Of a DNA stretch of 64,000 nucleotides, positions 36,365 through 44,618 are shown piece after piece (position 1 is the first letter of the stretch; the number at the start of each line of letters is the position of its first letter). The translations under genes were made by a program, and so were the position numbers. The notes beneath the pieces are model-generated. The model was not told the DNA's origin. It ran no database searches and saw only the letters and a program-made list of their open reading frames with translations. This stretch comes from MAG-120802 sp049430265 (lineage in GTDB: Bacteria > Actinomycetota > Actinomycetes > Nanopelagicales > Nanopelagicaceae): contig JBMTBW010000001.1 in assembly GCA_049430265.1 (NCBI GenBank), positions 1 to 64,000 of the forward strand, read 5' to 3'.

Positions 36365-36601
36365 TCACTCTCTTGCAGTGATGATTAGCTCATCTCCAGT
36401 TCGATTAAAGTCTCTAGGAAAAGCATCATCTGCCCAGAGGCGATGCAGGTGAGCTATCTGCTCAGAATCTAATATCCCGGATGTAACATCTAAAATCTGA
36501 TCAAAATCATCATTGATTCCAATAGTGACCCTTATTTCAGTTGCAGTATTTGTAAGGCTTGGCTCAAGAGCAGTATCACTTACTATTAAGAGAATTTTCA
36601 A
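36365..36601 (-). CDS. uncharacterised 78-residue protein
   Basis: I do not recognise this protein. It starts with TTG (complement of 36599-36601) preceded on the minus strand by a well-placed GAAGGAG, and ends TGA directly against the XRE gene's stop. The product is acidic with a short hydrophobic N-terminal strand (ILLIVSD), a central segment rich in Asp/Thr and a helix-like middle (SEQIAHLHRLWADDAFP). No signal peptide or membrane segment is apparent. The strong ribosome-binding site and lack of competing gene on the other strand support it being real. Confidence 0.55.
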   Translation of the reverse strand: MKILLIVSDTALEPSLTNTATEIRVTIGINDDFDQILDVTSGILDSEQIAHLHRLWADDAFPRDFNRTGDELIITARE

Positions 36602-36766
36602 TTACTGCTCCTTCGCTATTTAGCCGCTAAGTGATCCATTTGCCACTGACAAACCACCGAAGAAGATCCACACCTTGCGCATCTGAAACAGCGTGGATTA
36701 AGTGTTGCTTAGAAGCAACGCTGTGTCTATCGTTCTTAGAGGTGATTCCTAGATAACCTAGGGTTT

Positions 36767-37678
36767 ATGGCGCTAGATAGTGAGTTGGCAAAGGCTTATC
36801 GAAGCCATCTAATCTCTGAGCGAAATCTCTCAGAGAACTCAATTCGGGCATACCTTGCAGATTTAGAGTCGCTTCTACTTCATATAAATCAATTAGGAGT
36901 CACAGAATTTGCTCAGCTAGAGCTCAATCACATCCGCTCCTGGCTTGCAAACCTCTCAACTAAGGGAGCAGCTAGATCTTCTATTACCCGCCGAGTAGTT
37001 TCAATTCGTGCCTTTACTTATTGGGGGGCGAGAAGTGGTTGGTTATCAAGTGATATCGGAAAAGACTTAATCGCTCCAAAGCCTGAGAGAAATTTGCCTG
37101 ATGTTTTAGATATCGAGACCGCAGCGCTAACAATCAAAGCACTTGAAGTAAGAGCGCAGGAAGAGGCAAGTGCCAGCTCACTTCGAGATCTTGCGTTAGT
37201 TGAAGTTTTATATGGCTCAGGTATTCGCATCTCAGAGTTAGTTGGTTTAGATCTTGGCGATATTGATAGGCAGAGATCAACTATCAAAGTAATGGGTAAG
37301 GGGAGTAAGGAGAGAATCGTTCCACTTGGCCAACCAGCAATTGCTGCTCTTGATAATTGGATCAATAACGCAAGATCTGAGCTAGCAAGTCAGTCAAGTG
37401 GCAGTGCAGTATTTATTGGCTCTCGCGGAAAGAGAATTGATCAGAGAGTTGCGCGAAGTGTGGTCTATCAAGCGATGGAGGCAATTGGTAGCGATAAGAA
37501 ATTAGGTCCACACACTCTTAGACATAGCGCAGCAACTCATCTCTTAGAAGGTGGCGCCGACTTAAGAACGGTTCAAGAAATTCTCGGCCACTCATCTCTT
37601 GCTACTACTCAGATTTATACCCATGTCTCGCAGGAGAGAATTAAGAAAGCATATGAGCAGGCCCATCCCAGGGCTTAA
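36767..37678 (+). CDS. xerC: tyrosine recombinase XerC
   Basis: Xer recombinases resolve chromosome dimers at dif. The 303-residue product has the SAM-like core-binding domain (about 1-90) and a catalytic domain with the full set Arg154, Lys178, His249, Arg252, His275 and nucleophile Tyr284. Position upstream of rpsB is typical for actinobacterial xerC. The ATG has no clear Shine-Dalgarno, and a TAACCT -10-like box at 36754-36759 ends 7 bp before it, so a leaderless mRNA is possible. The spacer before it (36602-36766) also holds a hairpin GTTGCTT-AG-AAGCAAC at 36704-36719. XerD is the alternative, as the two cannot be separated confidently by eye. Confidence 0.9.
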   Translation: MALDSELAKAYRSHLISERNLSENSIRAYLADLESLLLHINQLGVTEFAQLELNHIRSWLANLSTKGAARSSITRRVVSIRAFTYWGARSGWLSSDIGKDLIAPKPERNLPDVLDIETAALTIKALEVRAQEEASASSLRDLALVEVLYGSGIRISELVGLDLGDIDRQRSTIKVMGKGSKERIVPLGQPAIAALDNWINNARSELASQSSGSAVFIGSRGKRIDQRVARSVVYQAMEAIGSDKKLGPHTLRHSAATHLLEGGADLRTVQEILGHSSLATTQIYTHVSQERIKKAYEQAHPRA

Positions 37679-37699
37679 TTTCCTACTGTAAGAATAGAT

Positions 37700-37828
37700 T
37701 TAATCTATCCCTCGGCGAATACTCTCAATTGTTTCTAAAATTTTTACATCCCGCTCACCAGATGGGGCAAGAGCTACTCCTGTAACTAGGCCAATAAGGA
37801 AAGCAGTTACCAGTGAGGCGATTTTCAT
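37700..37828 (-). CDS. 42-residue YtxH-like membrane peptide
   Basis: This minus-strand ORF starts ATG (complement of 37826-37828) and stops TAA at 37700-37702. The product begins MKIASLVTAFLIGLVTGVAL, a single hydrophobic segment, followed by APSGERD and a short amphipathic helix (VKILETIESIRRGID). The hydrophobic stretch ending in LAPSGE resembles small YtxH-type envelope proteins. No well-spaced Shine-Dalgarno is seen (GGAGG is 13 bases upstream of the ATG), which lowers confidence. It sits in the xerC-rpsB gap; function unknown. Confidence 0.5.
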   Translation of the reverse strand: MKIASLVTAFLIGLVTGVALAPSGERDVKILETIESIRRGID

Positions 37829-38111
37829 AGGTATAAATCTGCCTCCACTGCAGGTTTAGTCAGGCAGATGTGCGTAATCACCGTGGAAAAAGCGGGGTTG
37901 TGGGTCAGGTAGGATTTGGCCCGCACAGAGGTAAAACTCTGTGACTTCACGCGTCTACTTCATTTAATTACACACGCTGTAGTTAATTGAGGAAACCATT
38001 TCGGTCTGACTCTAAATGAGTTAGTCGGTGCCTAGACGCTAGAGAACTAACAAATAGTTGGTTCATTAACCGATGCGAACTAAAAAGTTCGCACTTAAGG
38101 AGCGTGCCGCC
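37829..38111 (+). promoter_or_regulatory. intergenic region and leader upstream of rpsB
   Basis: This gene-free stretch contains several structures. CACAGAG-GTAAAA-CTCTGTG at 37924-37943 is a perfect 7-bp hairpin without a T-run. A candidate promoter is TTGAGG at 37987-37992 and TCTAAA at 38011-38016 (18-bp spacer), giving a leader of about 90 nt. In that leader GAACTAAC (38044-38051) pairs with GTTGGTTC (38057-38064), and GCGAAC (38075-38080) pairs with GTTCGC (38087-38092), just before the Shine-Dalgarno at 38096. Such a leader could serve S2 autoregulation, which is known in Escherichia coli; here it is only inferred. Confidence 0.4.
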
Positions 38112-38933
38112 ATGGCGGTTGTAACAATGCGAGAACTCCTCGATAGCGGTGTTCACTTTGGACATCAGACTCGTCGATGGAATCCAAAGATGAAGCGCTT
38201 TATTTTCACAGAGCGCAATGGGATCTACATCATCGATATTCAGCAATCACTTGCACTAATCGATAAGACCTATGACTTTGTCAAAGACACAGTTGCAAAA
38301 GGTGGACACCTATTGTTCGTAGGAACAAAGAAGCAGGCTCAAGAGCCAATTAAGTCTCAAGCAGCTCGAGTTGGAATGCCTTATGTCACTGAGCGTTGGC
38401 TCGGTGGAATGCTTACCAACTTCCCAACTGTATATAAGCGTATTCAACGGCTAAAAGAGCTAGAGGCGCTTGAGGCATCTAATGATCAAGTTCTAACTAA
38501 GAAAGAACTTCTCTTGCTCCGTCGTGAACGTGAGAAGCTACATAAGAACCTTGATGGAATTCGTAATATGACTAAGTTGCCATCAGCAGTTTGGGTGGTT
38601 GATACCAAGAAAGAGCATCTAGCAGTTGCTGAGGCTCATAAGCTTGGTATTCCAGTTATTGCAATCCTTGATACCAATTGCGATCCAGATGAAGTTGATT
38701 TCAAGATTCCTGGAAACGATGATGCAATTCGCTCAGTAGCGCTTCTAACTCGCGTTATTGCAGATGCTGTTGCAGCAGGACTTCAAGCGCGCTCAGCAAA
38801 TGTAGCTAAAGAAGCAATGGATGCAGCAAAGAGCGCTGATGAAAGCGTTGCTGCCGGTGAGCCTCTTGCAGATTGGGAGAAGGAGCTACTTGCAGGAACT
38901 CCTGAAGCACCAACTGAGAACCAAGGAGCATAA
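38112..38933 (+). CDS. rpsB: 30S ribosomal protein S2
   Basis: S2 is a late-assembling small-subunit protein at the head-body junction. The 273-residue product starts MAVVTMRELLDSGVHFGHQTRRWNPKM split as in the family, with GTKKQAQEPI and WLGGMLTNFPTV following. I choose ATG 38112 because TAAGGAG at 38096-38102 is correctly spaced; an in-frame ATG at 38073 would put a hairpin and the Shine-Dalgarno inside the coding region. The stop directly abuts the GTG of tsf, the near-universal rpsB-tsf pair. Confidence 0.97.
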   Translation: MAVVTMRELLDSGVHFGHQTRRWNPKMKRFIFTERNGIYIIDIQQSLALIDKTYDFVKDTVAKGGHLLFVGTKKQAQEPIKSQAARVGMPYVTERWLGGMLTNFPTVYKRIQRLKELEALEASNDQVLTKKELLLLRREREKLHKNLDGIRNMTKLPSAVWVVDTKKEHLAVAEAHKLGIPVIAILDTNCDPDEVDFKIPGNDDAIRSVALLTRVIADAVAAGLQARSANVAKEAMDAAKSADESVAAGEPLADWEKELLAGTPEAPTENQGA

Positions 38934-39761
38934 GTGTCATATTCAGCAGCTGATGTAAAGAGACTTCGCGAAGCAACTGCAGCCGGCATGGTCGATTGCA
39001 AAAAAGCTTTAGATGAAGCAGAGGGCGACTTTGATAAAGCAGTAGAAATTATCCGAGTTAAAGGCCTTAAAGGTGTTACCAAGCGTGAAGGCAGAGCCAC
39101 TTCAAATGGACTTATCGCTGCCAAATCTCAAGGCGCTACCTCGGTAATGCTTGAACTTAATTGCGAAACAGATTTCGTTGCTAAAGGAGAGAGGTTTCAG
39201 GCAGTGGCGAATGAACTACTTGAGCACTTATTTACCTCAAAGCAAAGTGATCTTGCGGCATTTCTATCTTCAAAGCTTGCAACAGGAAAAGCTGTGCAAG
39301 AGGTAATTGATGAGGCAAATGCGACAATGGGTGAGAAAGTTGAGCTAAGGCGTCTTGCAGTAATTCAAGGTTCGCCCAATGCTCAATATCTACATCGCAC
39401 TAGCCCAGATTTGCCACCACAAGTTGGAGTATTGGTAGCACTTGCTAAAGATGATGCAGTAGTTGGAAAAGATATTGCGCAGCACATTGCAGCATTTGCC
39501 CCGCAGTACTTGGATCGGGCTTCAGTGCCATCTGATGTCTTAGAGCATGAGCGCAAAGTTGCTGAGGAGACCGCTAAGAATGAGGGTAAGCCTGAGGCAG
39601 CTATCGCCAAGATTACTGAGGGGCGCGTGACTGGCTTTATCAAAGAGGTTGCCCTGCTTGAGCAGGCCTTTGCTAAAGATCAGAAGAAGAGCGTTGCAGC
39701 GATCCTTACCGAGGCGCAGAATTCCGTGTCAGCCTTCTATCGATTCCGAGTAGGACAGTAA
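38934..39761 (+). CDS. tsf: translation elongation factor Ts
   Basis: EF-Ts recycles EF-Tu by exchanging GDP for GTP. The 275-residue product has the N-terminal UBA-like domain (VKRLREATAAGMVDCKKALDEA near residues 8-29), the TDFVAK motif (residues about 78-83) that contacts EF-Tu, and two core subdomains. The start is GTG 38934, directly after the rpsB TAA, with AAGGAG inside the rpsB end. The length is normal. Confidence 0.97.
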   Translation: MSYSAADVKRLREATAAGMVDCKKALDEAEGDFDKAVEIIRVKGLKGVTKREGRATSNGLIAAKSQGATSVMLELNCETDFVAKGERFQAVANELLEHLFTSKQSDLAAFLSSKLATGKAVQEVIDEANATMGEKVELRRLAVIQGSPNAQYLHRTSPDLPPQVGVLVALAKDDAVVGKDIAQHIAAFAPQYLDRASVPSDVLEHERKVAEETAKNEGKPEAAIAKITEGRVTGFIKEVALLEQAFAKDQKKSVAAILTEAQNSVSAFYRFRVGQ

Positions 39762-39802
39762 AGTTATTTCCGTAGATCTCTAGATATTTAAGGAGTGGCG
39801 AT

Positions 39803-40525
39803 ATGGCAGATAAGCGAAAGGCCTATAAGCGAGTACTCCTTAAATTATCTGGTGAAGTCTTTGGCGGAAGCAAGGGCGTTGGAGTAGATCCAGATGTAGT
39901 CCATGGCGTTGCCGAGCAGATTGCAGAGGTAGTTCGCTCCGGAACTCAAGTAGCTATTGTTGTTGGCGGCGGAAATTACTTTAGAGGCGCAGAACTTCAA
40001 GAGCGCGGTATGGATCGAGCTAGAGCTGACTATATGGGAATGCTGGGAACAGTAATGAACTGCCTAGCGCTACAAGATTTTCTAGAAAAAGAGGGAATTG
40101 AAACCAGAGTTCAAACCGCTATTGCTATGGGTCAAGTTGCTGAGCCATATATTCCACGTAGATCAATTCGCCATCTAGAAAAAGGTCGAGTAGTTATCTT
40201 TGGCGCAGGCGCGGGTATGCCATTTTTCACAACTGATACCGTTGCAGCTCAGAGAGCACTTGAAATAGGAGTAGATGCTCTTCTCCTTGCTAAGAGCGGA
40301 GTTGACGGGGTCTATTCAGCAGATCCTAGAAAAGATAAAGATGCAAAGCGCTATGACGTAATTACCTATGATGAAGTTTTATCGAAATCACTTGCTGTAG
40401 CCGATGCTGCAGCATTTAGCCTCTGCCGCGAGAATAAATTGCCTATCGTGGTATTTAACCTTCTTGAAAATGGCAATATTGCTCGCGCTGTTCGTGGCGA
40501 GGCAATCGGAACGTTAGTCAATTAA
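39803..40525 (+). CDS. pyrH: uridylate kinase
   Basis: PyrH phosphorylates UMP to UDP in pyrimidine nucleotide synthesis and is allosterically controlled by GTP and UTP in bacteria. The 240-residue amino-acid-kinase-fold protein has LLKLSGEVFGG near residue 10, VGGGNYFRG near 54, and KSGVDGVYSADPRKD near 165. ATG 39803 follows AAGGAG. It lies in the conserved tsf-pyrH-frr order, 41 bp after tsf and 9 bp before frr. Confidence 0.97.
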   Translation: MADKRKAYKRVLLKLSGEVFGGSKGVGVDPDVVHGVAEQIAEVVRSGTQVAIVVGGGNYFRGAELQERGMDRARADYMGMLGTVMNCLALQDFLEKEGIETRVQTAIAMGQVAEPYIPRRSIRHLEKGRVVIFGAGAGMPFFTTDTVAAQRALEIGVDALLLAKSGVDGVYSADPRKDKDAKRYDVITYDEVLSKSLAVADAAAFSLCRENKLPIVVFNLLENGNIARAVRGEAIGTLVN

Positions 40526-40534
40526 GGGGAATAG

Positions 40535-41095
40535 ATGAGTATTCAAACAGTAATTGCCGATACCAATACTAAGATGAATAAGGCTGTTGACGTTGCTAAG
40601 GAAGATATGGCAGCGATTAGAACTGGAAGAGCTCATCCATCAATGTTTGCCAAGATTATGGTTGAGTATTACGGAACTCTCACCCCGCTTTCGCAATTAG
40701 CAACAATTCAAGTTCCAGAGGCAAGAACAGCGATGATTACTCCATTTGATAAGGGAGCAATCACCTCAATAGAGAAGTCGATTAGAGAATCAGATCTTGG
40801 GGTAAATCCTGGGGGAGATGGCACAGTAATTCGTGTTAATTTCCCACAGCTAACTGAGGAGAGACGTAAAGAGTTTATTAAGGTGGCAAAAACCAAGGCT
40901 GAGGATTCTAAAATCTCGATTCGAAGCATTAGAAGAGCTGCTAAAGAGGCCATGGAGAAGCTAGAGAAAGACGGCCAAATTGGTAAAGATGATCTCTCTC
41001 GAGGCGAGAAAGAGCTTGAAAAAGTCACCTCTGATCATGTGGCAAAAATCGATGAGATGTTAAAGCATAAGGAAGCCGAACTTCTCGAAGTCTAA
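40535..41095 (+). CDS. frr: ribosome recycling factor
   Basis: RRF, with EF-G, splits the post-termination ribosome. The 186-residue product has the three-helix bundle and beta/alpha domain of the family, with RTGRAHPSMF near residue 29, VNFPQLTEERRKEF near 107, and the C-terminal helix ending EAELLEV. It follows pyrH by 9 bp and precedes cdsA by 15 bp. Confidence 0.97.
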   Translation: MSIQTVIADTNTKMNKAVDVAKEDMAAIRTGRAHPSMFAKIMVEYYGTLTPLSQLATIQVPEARTAMITPFDKGAITSIEKSIRESDLGVNPGGDGTVIRVNFPQLTEERRKEFIKVAKTKAEDSKISIRSIRRAAKEAMEKLEKDGQIGKDDLSRGEKELEKVTSDHVAKIDEMLKHKEAELLEV

Positions 41096-41110
41096 CTTTG
41101 AGGTAAAACT

Positions 41111-41956
41111 ATGAGCGACCTTCACTCAATTAATGAGGCGATAAATAAGAAGGCGGGGCGAAAGCTCTTCCCTTCCATTTTGGTAGGTCTATTACTTCTA
41201 GCAATAGTCTTTTCAACGATGTCATTTGCCCCAATTGCTTTTGCAGCATTTGTGACTGTTGCGGTTTTGATTGCTTTAAAGGAGTTAACTGCAGCATTTA
41301 AAGCTCGGGGCATTACCTCAAATTATCTTGGGCTTGCTCTCTCTACTGCATTAATTCTTGGTAGTACTTGGATAGGTGGACTTCCAGGCTTAACTGTTTC
41401 GATGGTAGTTTCTTTAATTTTTAACTTGCTACTAGTGCTTCGCGGGGGAGTAGAGGGCTTTGTTAGTAGAGCTACCGCATCAGCCTTTGCACTTTTATAT
41501 CCGGGCTTTGTTGCAGGATTTATTCTCCTGCTTGCCAGATCTGGTGAGGGATTTTCCTATATTGCAACGCTAGTGATCATGGTTGGTTGTAACGACACAT
41601 TTGCTTGGGCCTTTGGAGTATTACTTGGAAAACACCCTCTTGCTCCAAAAATTTCACCAAAGAAGACCTGGGAAGGATTCTTTGGTGGGTTGATATTTAG
41701 CGCAATTGGAAGCTCACTTGCTTTTTACTATCTCCTTGATTATCACCCAGTACTTGGAGCTCTGGCAGGATGCGCCGGAGCACTTACTGCAACTGTTGGG
41801 GATCTATTAGAGAGCGGCATAAAGCGAGATTTATCAATTAAAGATATGGGAACAATTCTTCCAGGACATGGTGGGATGCTAGATCGCCTAGATGCGGTGT
41901 TAATTACTGCGCCTCTGCTCTGGTGTGTCCTTGAGATCTTGAAGCGCTTTTCATGA
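41111..41956 (+). CDS. cdsA: phosphatidate cytidylyltransferase
   Basis: CdsA makes CDP-diacylglycerol from phosphatidic acid, the precursor of anionic phospholipids. The 281-residue integral membrane protein has about eight hydrophobic segments. The C-terminal family signature is read as KRDLSIKDMGTILPGHGGML followed by DRLDAV, near residues 237-262. The short cytoplasmic N-terminus is polar. The stop overlaps rlmN by 4 bp. Confidence 0.94.
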   Translation: MSDLHSINEAINKKAGRKLFPSILVGLLLLAIVFSTMSFAPIAFAAFVTVAVLIALKELTAAFKARGITSNYLGLALSTALILGSTWIGGLPGLTVSMVVSLIFNLLLVLRGGVEGFVSRATASAFALLYPGFVAGFILLLARSGEGFSYIATLVIMVGCNDTFAWAFGVLLGKHPLAPKISPKKTWEGFFGGLIFSAIGSSLAFYYLLDYHPVLGALAGCAGALTATVGDLLESGIKRDLSIKDMGTILPGHGGMLDRLDAVLITAPLLWCVLEILKRFS

Positions 41957-43059
41957 GCGAAATAAAATTAGTATTTGATGAGATAAAGCCAAAGAAGAAG
42001 GCTCCTGAACATCTAGCTGATTTAACTATTGCTGAGCGGCGCGCAAAGGCAGAGTCTTTAGGACTTCCAGCCTTTAGGGCTAATCAGATAGCCACCCACT
42101 ATTTCACTCACTATAACGAAGAGCCAGATTCTTGGAGCGATATTCCAGCTGCAATGCGCCCACTAGTTGCTGAGCATTTTCTACCAAAACTTCTAACTCC
42201 CGTTCGCCAAGTTGAGTGCGATAAAGGAAAGACAAGAAAAGATCTCTGGCGCTTACACGATGGAGTATTAGTTGAAACTGTTTTGATGCGTTATAAAGAT
42301 AGAACTACAGTATGTATCTCATCGCAAGCAGGTTGCGGGATGAACTGTCCTTTCTGTGCAACTGGACAAGCTGGCTTAACTAGAAATCTAACGGCAGGCG
42401 AGATTACATCTCAAGTTGTTGCTGCAGCCAGAGCTTGTGCTAGTGGAGAGCTGCCAGGTGGTCCAACCCGCTTATCAAATGTGGTCTTTATGGGAATGGG
42501 GGAGCCGCTTGCTAATTACAACTCAGTGATGAAGAGCGTCAGAAACATTATTACTCCGCAGCCAGATGGTTTAGGAATTGGAGCAAGATCAGTAACTGTT
42601 TCAACAGTTGGGTTAGTTCCAGGAATTGAGAAATTAACAAGCGAAGATCTACAGATCACCCTCGCTGTTTCACTGCACACCCCAGATGATGAACTTCGTG
42701 ACACTTTAGTTCCAGTTAATTCCAGATGGAAAGTTAAAGAGGTATTAAGCGCGGCAGATAAATATGTAGCTATGACGGGTCGGAGATATTCAATTGAATA
42801 TGCGCTAATTAGAGATATCAATGACCAGAAGTGGCGGGCAGATCTTCTAGGCAGGCTATTAAAAAATCGCCATGCCCACGTCAATCTAATTCCACTAAAT
42901 CCCACCCCAGGATCTAAGTGGACGGCATCTAGAAAGGAAGATGAAATAGCCTTCGTTAAAACCTTAGAGAAGTATGGGGTTCCGGTAACAGTTCGTGATA
43001 CTAGAGGGCGCGAGATTGATGGAGCCTGTGGCCAATTGGCAGCGGCTAGTAAGCCTTAA
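41953..43059 (+). CDS. rlmN: dual-specificity RNA methyltransferase RlmN
   Basis: RlmN is a radical-SAM enzyme that methylates C2 of an adenosine in 23S rRNA and in some tRNAs. The 368-residue product has the iron-sulfur CxxxCxxC motif at Cys128, Cys132 and Cys135 (CGMNCPFC). MGMGEPLANY lies near 179. The C-terminal RDTRGREIDGACGQL segment provides the second catalytic cysteine. It overlaps cdsA by 4 bp and is the last gene of the rpsB cluster. Confidence 0.95.
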   Translation: MSEIKLVFDEIKPKKKAPEHLADLTIAERRAKAESLGLPAFRANQIATHYFTHYNEEPDSWSDIPAAMRPLVAEHFLPKLLTPVRQVECDKGKTRKDLWRLHDGVLVETVLMRYKDRTTVCISSQAGCGMNCPFCATGQAGLTRNLTAGEITSQVVAAARACASGELPGGPTRLSNVVFMGMGEPLANYNSVMKSVRNIITPQPDGLGIGARSVTVSTVGLVPGIEKLTSEDLQITLAVSLHTPDDELRDTLVPVNSRWKVKEVLSAADKYVAMTGRRYSIEYALIRDINDQKWRADLLGRLLKNRHAHVNLIPLNPTPGSKWTASRKEDEIAFVKTLEKYGVPVTVRDTRGREIDGACGQLAAASKP

Positions 43060-43080
43060 TTGACGCTACTTTTCCCTCTC

Positions 43081-43110
43081 TTGATAGCGGGGGCAGTAAT
43101 TAACTAAACT
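43081..43110 (+). promoter_or_regulatory. promoter of the polyamine gene cluster
   Basis: TTGATA at 43081-43086 and TAAACT at 43105-43110 are separated by 18 bp. A second, weaker pair (TTGACG 43060-43065 with GATAGC 43083-43088) overlaps it. Transcription would start near 43117, just before the aldehyde dehydrogenase gene, separating this catabolic unit from rlmN. Confidence 0.5.
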
Positions 43111-43127
43111 CTCACGCCTGACCAACT

Positions 43128-44570
43128 ATGAAAGGTTTTTCCTTGAAGACGCTACAAAACTTTATCAACGGTAAATCAGTTCCATCTTCCTCTGAGAAGA
43201 CTCAAGATTTAATCAATCCATCGACTGGGCAAGTCTTTGCTAAAGCTCCAGTTTCAAACGCTTCCGATATTGATAAGGCGATGAAGTCTGCAGCGAGCGC
43301 ATTTGAGGTTTGGAAAGAGAGCACACCAGGTGAGCGCCAGAAAGCGATCAATAAGATTGCTGATGCAATTGAAGCTCGCTCAGAGGAGCTAATAGGAATT
43401 GAAAGTGAGAACACCGGAAAGCCGATAGCAGTTACTCGCGCCGAAGAAATTGGTCCGATGCTTGATCAAATTAGATTCTTTGCCGGAGCCGCGCGTCACC
43501 TTGAGGGAAGATCTGCTGCTGAATATTCCAAAGGACACACATCTTTTATTCGCCGCGAGCCAATTGGCGTCTGCGCTCAAGTAACGCCATGGAATTATCC
43601 AATGATGATGGCGGTATGGAAGTGGGCCCCAGCAATTGCTGCTGGAAATACTGTTGTTCTAAAGCCAAGTGATACCACACCAGTTTCAACACTTTGGATG
43701 GCAGAGCTGATGCAAGAGTTCTTGCCAGAGGGTGTAATAAATGTTGTAGTTGGAGATCGAGAGACTGGAAGACATTTAGTAGAACATGAGATTCCGCAAT
43801 TTGTCTCTATTACCGGCTCAGTTAAGGCAGGTATGGAAGTTGCAACAAGCGCAGCTAAAGATCTAAAGCGAATCCATCTAGAACTTGGCGGTAAGGCTCC
43901 AGTTGTTATCTTTGATGATGCAAATATCGAGGCAGCCTGTGAGTGGATTGCTGTTGCTGGATATTTCAATGCTGGACAAGATTGCACTGCAGCAACGAGA
44001 GTTCTAGTTGAAGCAAGTGCCTATGAAGATGTAGTTGCGCTATTAAGTGAGCAGGCTAAGAACGTAATTAAAGTAGGTATGCCAGATGAGGATGTATTGG
44101 TAGGACCAGTTAATAACGCTAACCAGCTAGCAAGAGTTAAGGGCTTTATTGACCGCGCACCAGCACATGCCAGAATCACAGCAGGTGGAAGCGCTATAGA
44201 TCGCCCAGGATATTTCTGGAACCCAACTGTGGTTGCTGACTTAAGGCAAGATGATGAAATGATTCAGAGTGAAATCTTTGCACCAGTTATCACAGTGCAA
44301 AAATTCACTGATGAAGCAGAGGCAGTTCGTTATGCCAATGGCGTGAAATATGGACTTGCTTCAAGTGTTTGGACCAAAGATCATGGCCGTGCGATGAGAA
44401 TGGCTAAGGCCTTTGACTTTGGTTGCGTCTGGATTAATACCCATATCCCAATGGTTGCTGAGATGCCTCATGGCGGCTTTAAGCACTCAGGACATGGCAA
44501 AGACCTCTCAGGCTATGGATTTGAGGAATACACGCGCATCAAACACGTGATGACAAATCTCAACGCCTGA
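43128..44570 (+). CDS. aldehyde dehydrogenase, probably 4-aminobutyraldehyde type
   Basis: This NAD(P)-dependent aldehyde dehydrogenase most likely oxidises 4-aminobutyraldehyde (or 4-guanidinobutyraldehyde) to the acid. The 480-residue product has the PWNYP motif near 154, the general base Glu252 (LELGGK) and nucleophile Cys286 (NAGQDC). Substrate is inferred from its neighbours (polyamine transporter, ureohydrolase, GabT) and from resemblance to PatD-type enzymes; betaine-aldehyde dehydrogenase is an alternative. ATG 43128 lacks a Shine-Dalgarno, whereas TTG 43143 is preceded by GAAAGG, so the true start may be five codons later. Confidence 0.8.
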   Translation: MKGFSLKTLQNFINGKSVPSSSEKTQDLINPSTGQVFAKAPVSNASDIDKAMKSAASAFEVWKESTPGERQKAINKIADAIEARSEELIGIESENTGKPIAVTRAEEIGPMLDQIRFFAGAARHLEGRSAAEYSKGHTSFIRREPIGVCAQVTPWNYPMMMAVWKWAPAIAAGNTVVLKPSDTTPVSTLWMAELMQEFLPEGVINVVVGDRETGRHLVEHEIPQFVSITGSVKAGMEVATSAAKDLKRIHLELGGKAPVVIFDDANIEAACEWIAVAGYFNAGQDCTAATRVLVEASAYEDVVALLSEQAKNVIKVGMPDEDVLVGPVNNANQLARVKGFIDRAPAHARITAGGSAIDRPGYFWNPTVVADLRQDDEMIQSEIFAPVITVQKFTDEAEAVRYANGVKYGLASSVWTKDHGRAMRMAKAFDFGCVWINTHIPMVAEMPHGGFKHSGHGKDLSGYGFEEYTRIKHVMTNLNA

Positions 44571-44618
44571 TAGATTTCCCCTGAATTAGAAGTAAACCCA
44601 ACTAGAGAAAGTGAAGAG

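Noticed and set aside
36365..36601. XRE gene and small convergent gene considered as a toxin-antitoxin pair
   Set aside because: Toxin-antitoxin genes are normally co-directional and overlapping at start/stop; here they converge and the small protein has no toxin motif.
38073..38111. Upstream ATG start for rpsB
   Set aside because: It would place the leader hairpin and the AAGGAG Shine-Dalgarno inside the coding region; ATG 38112 matches S2.
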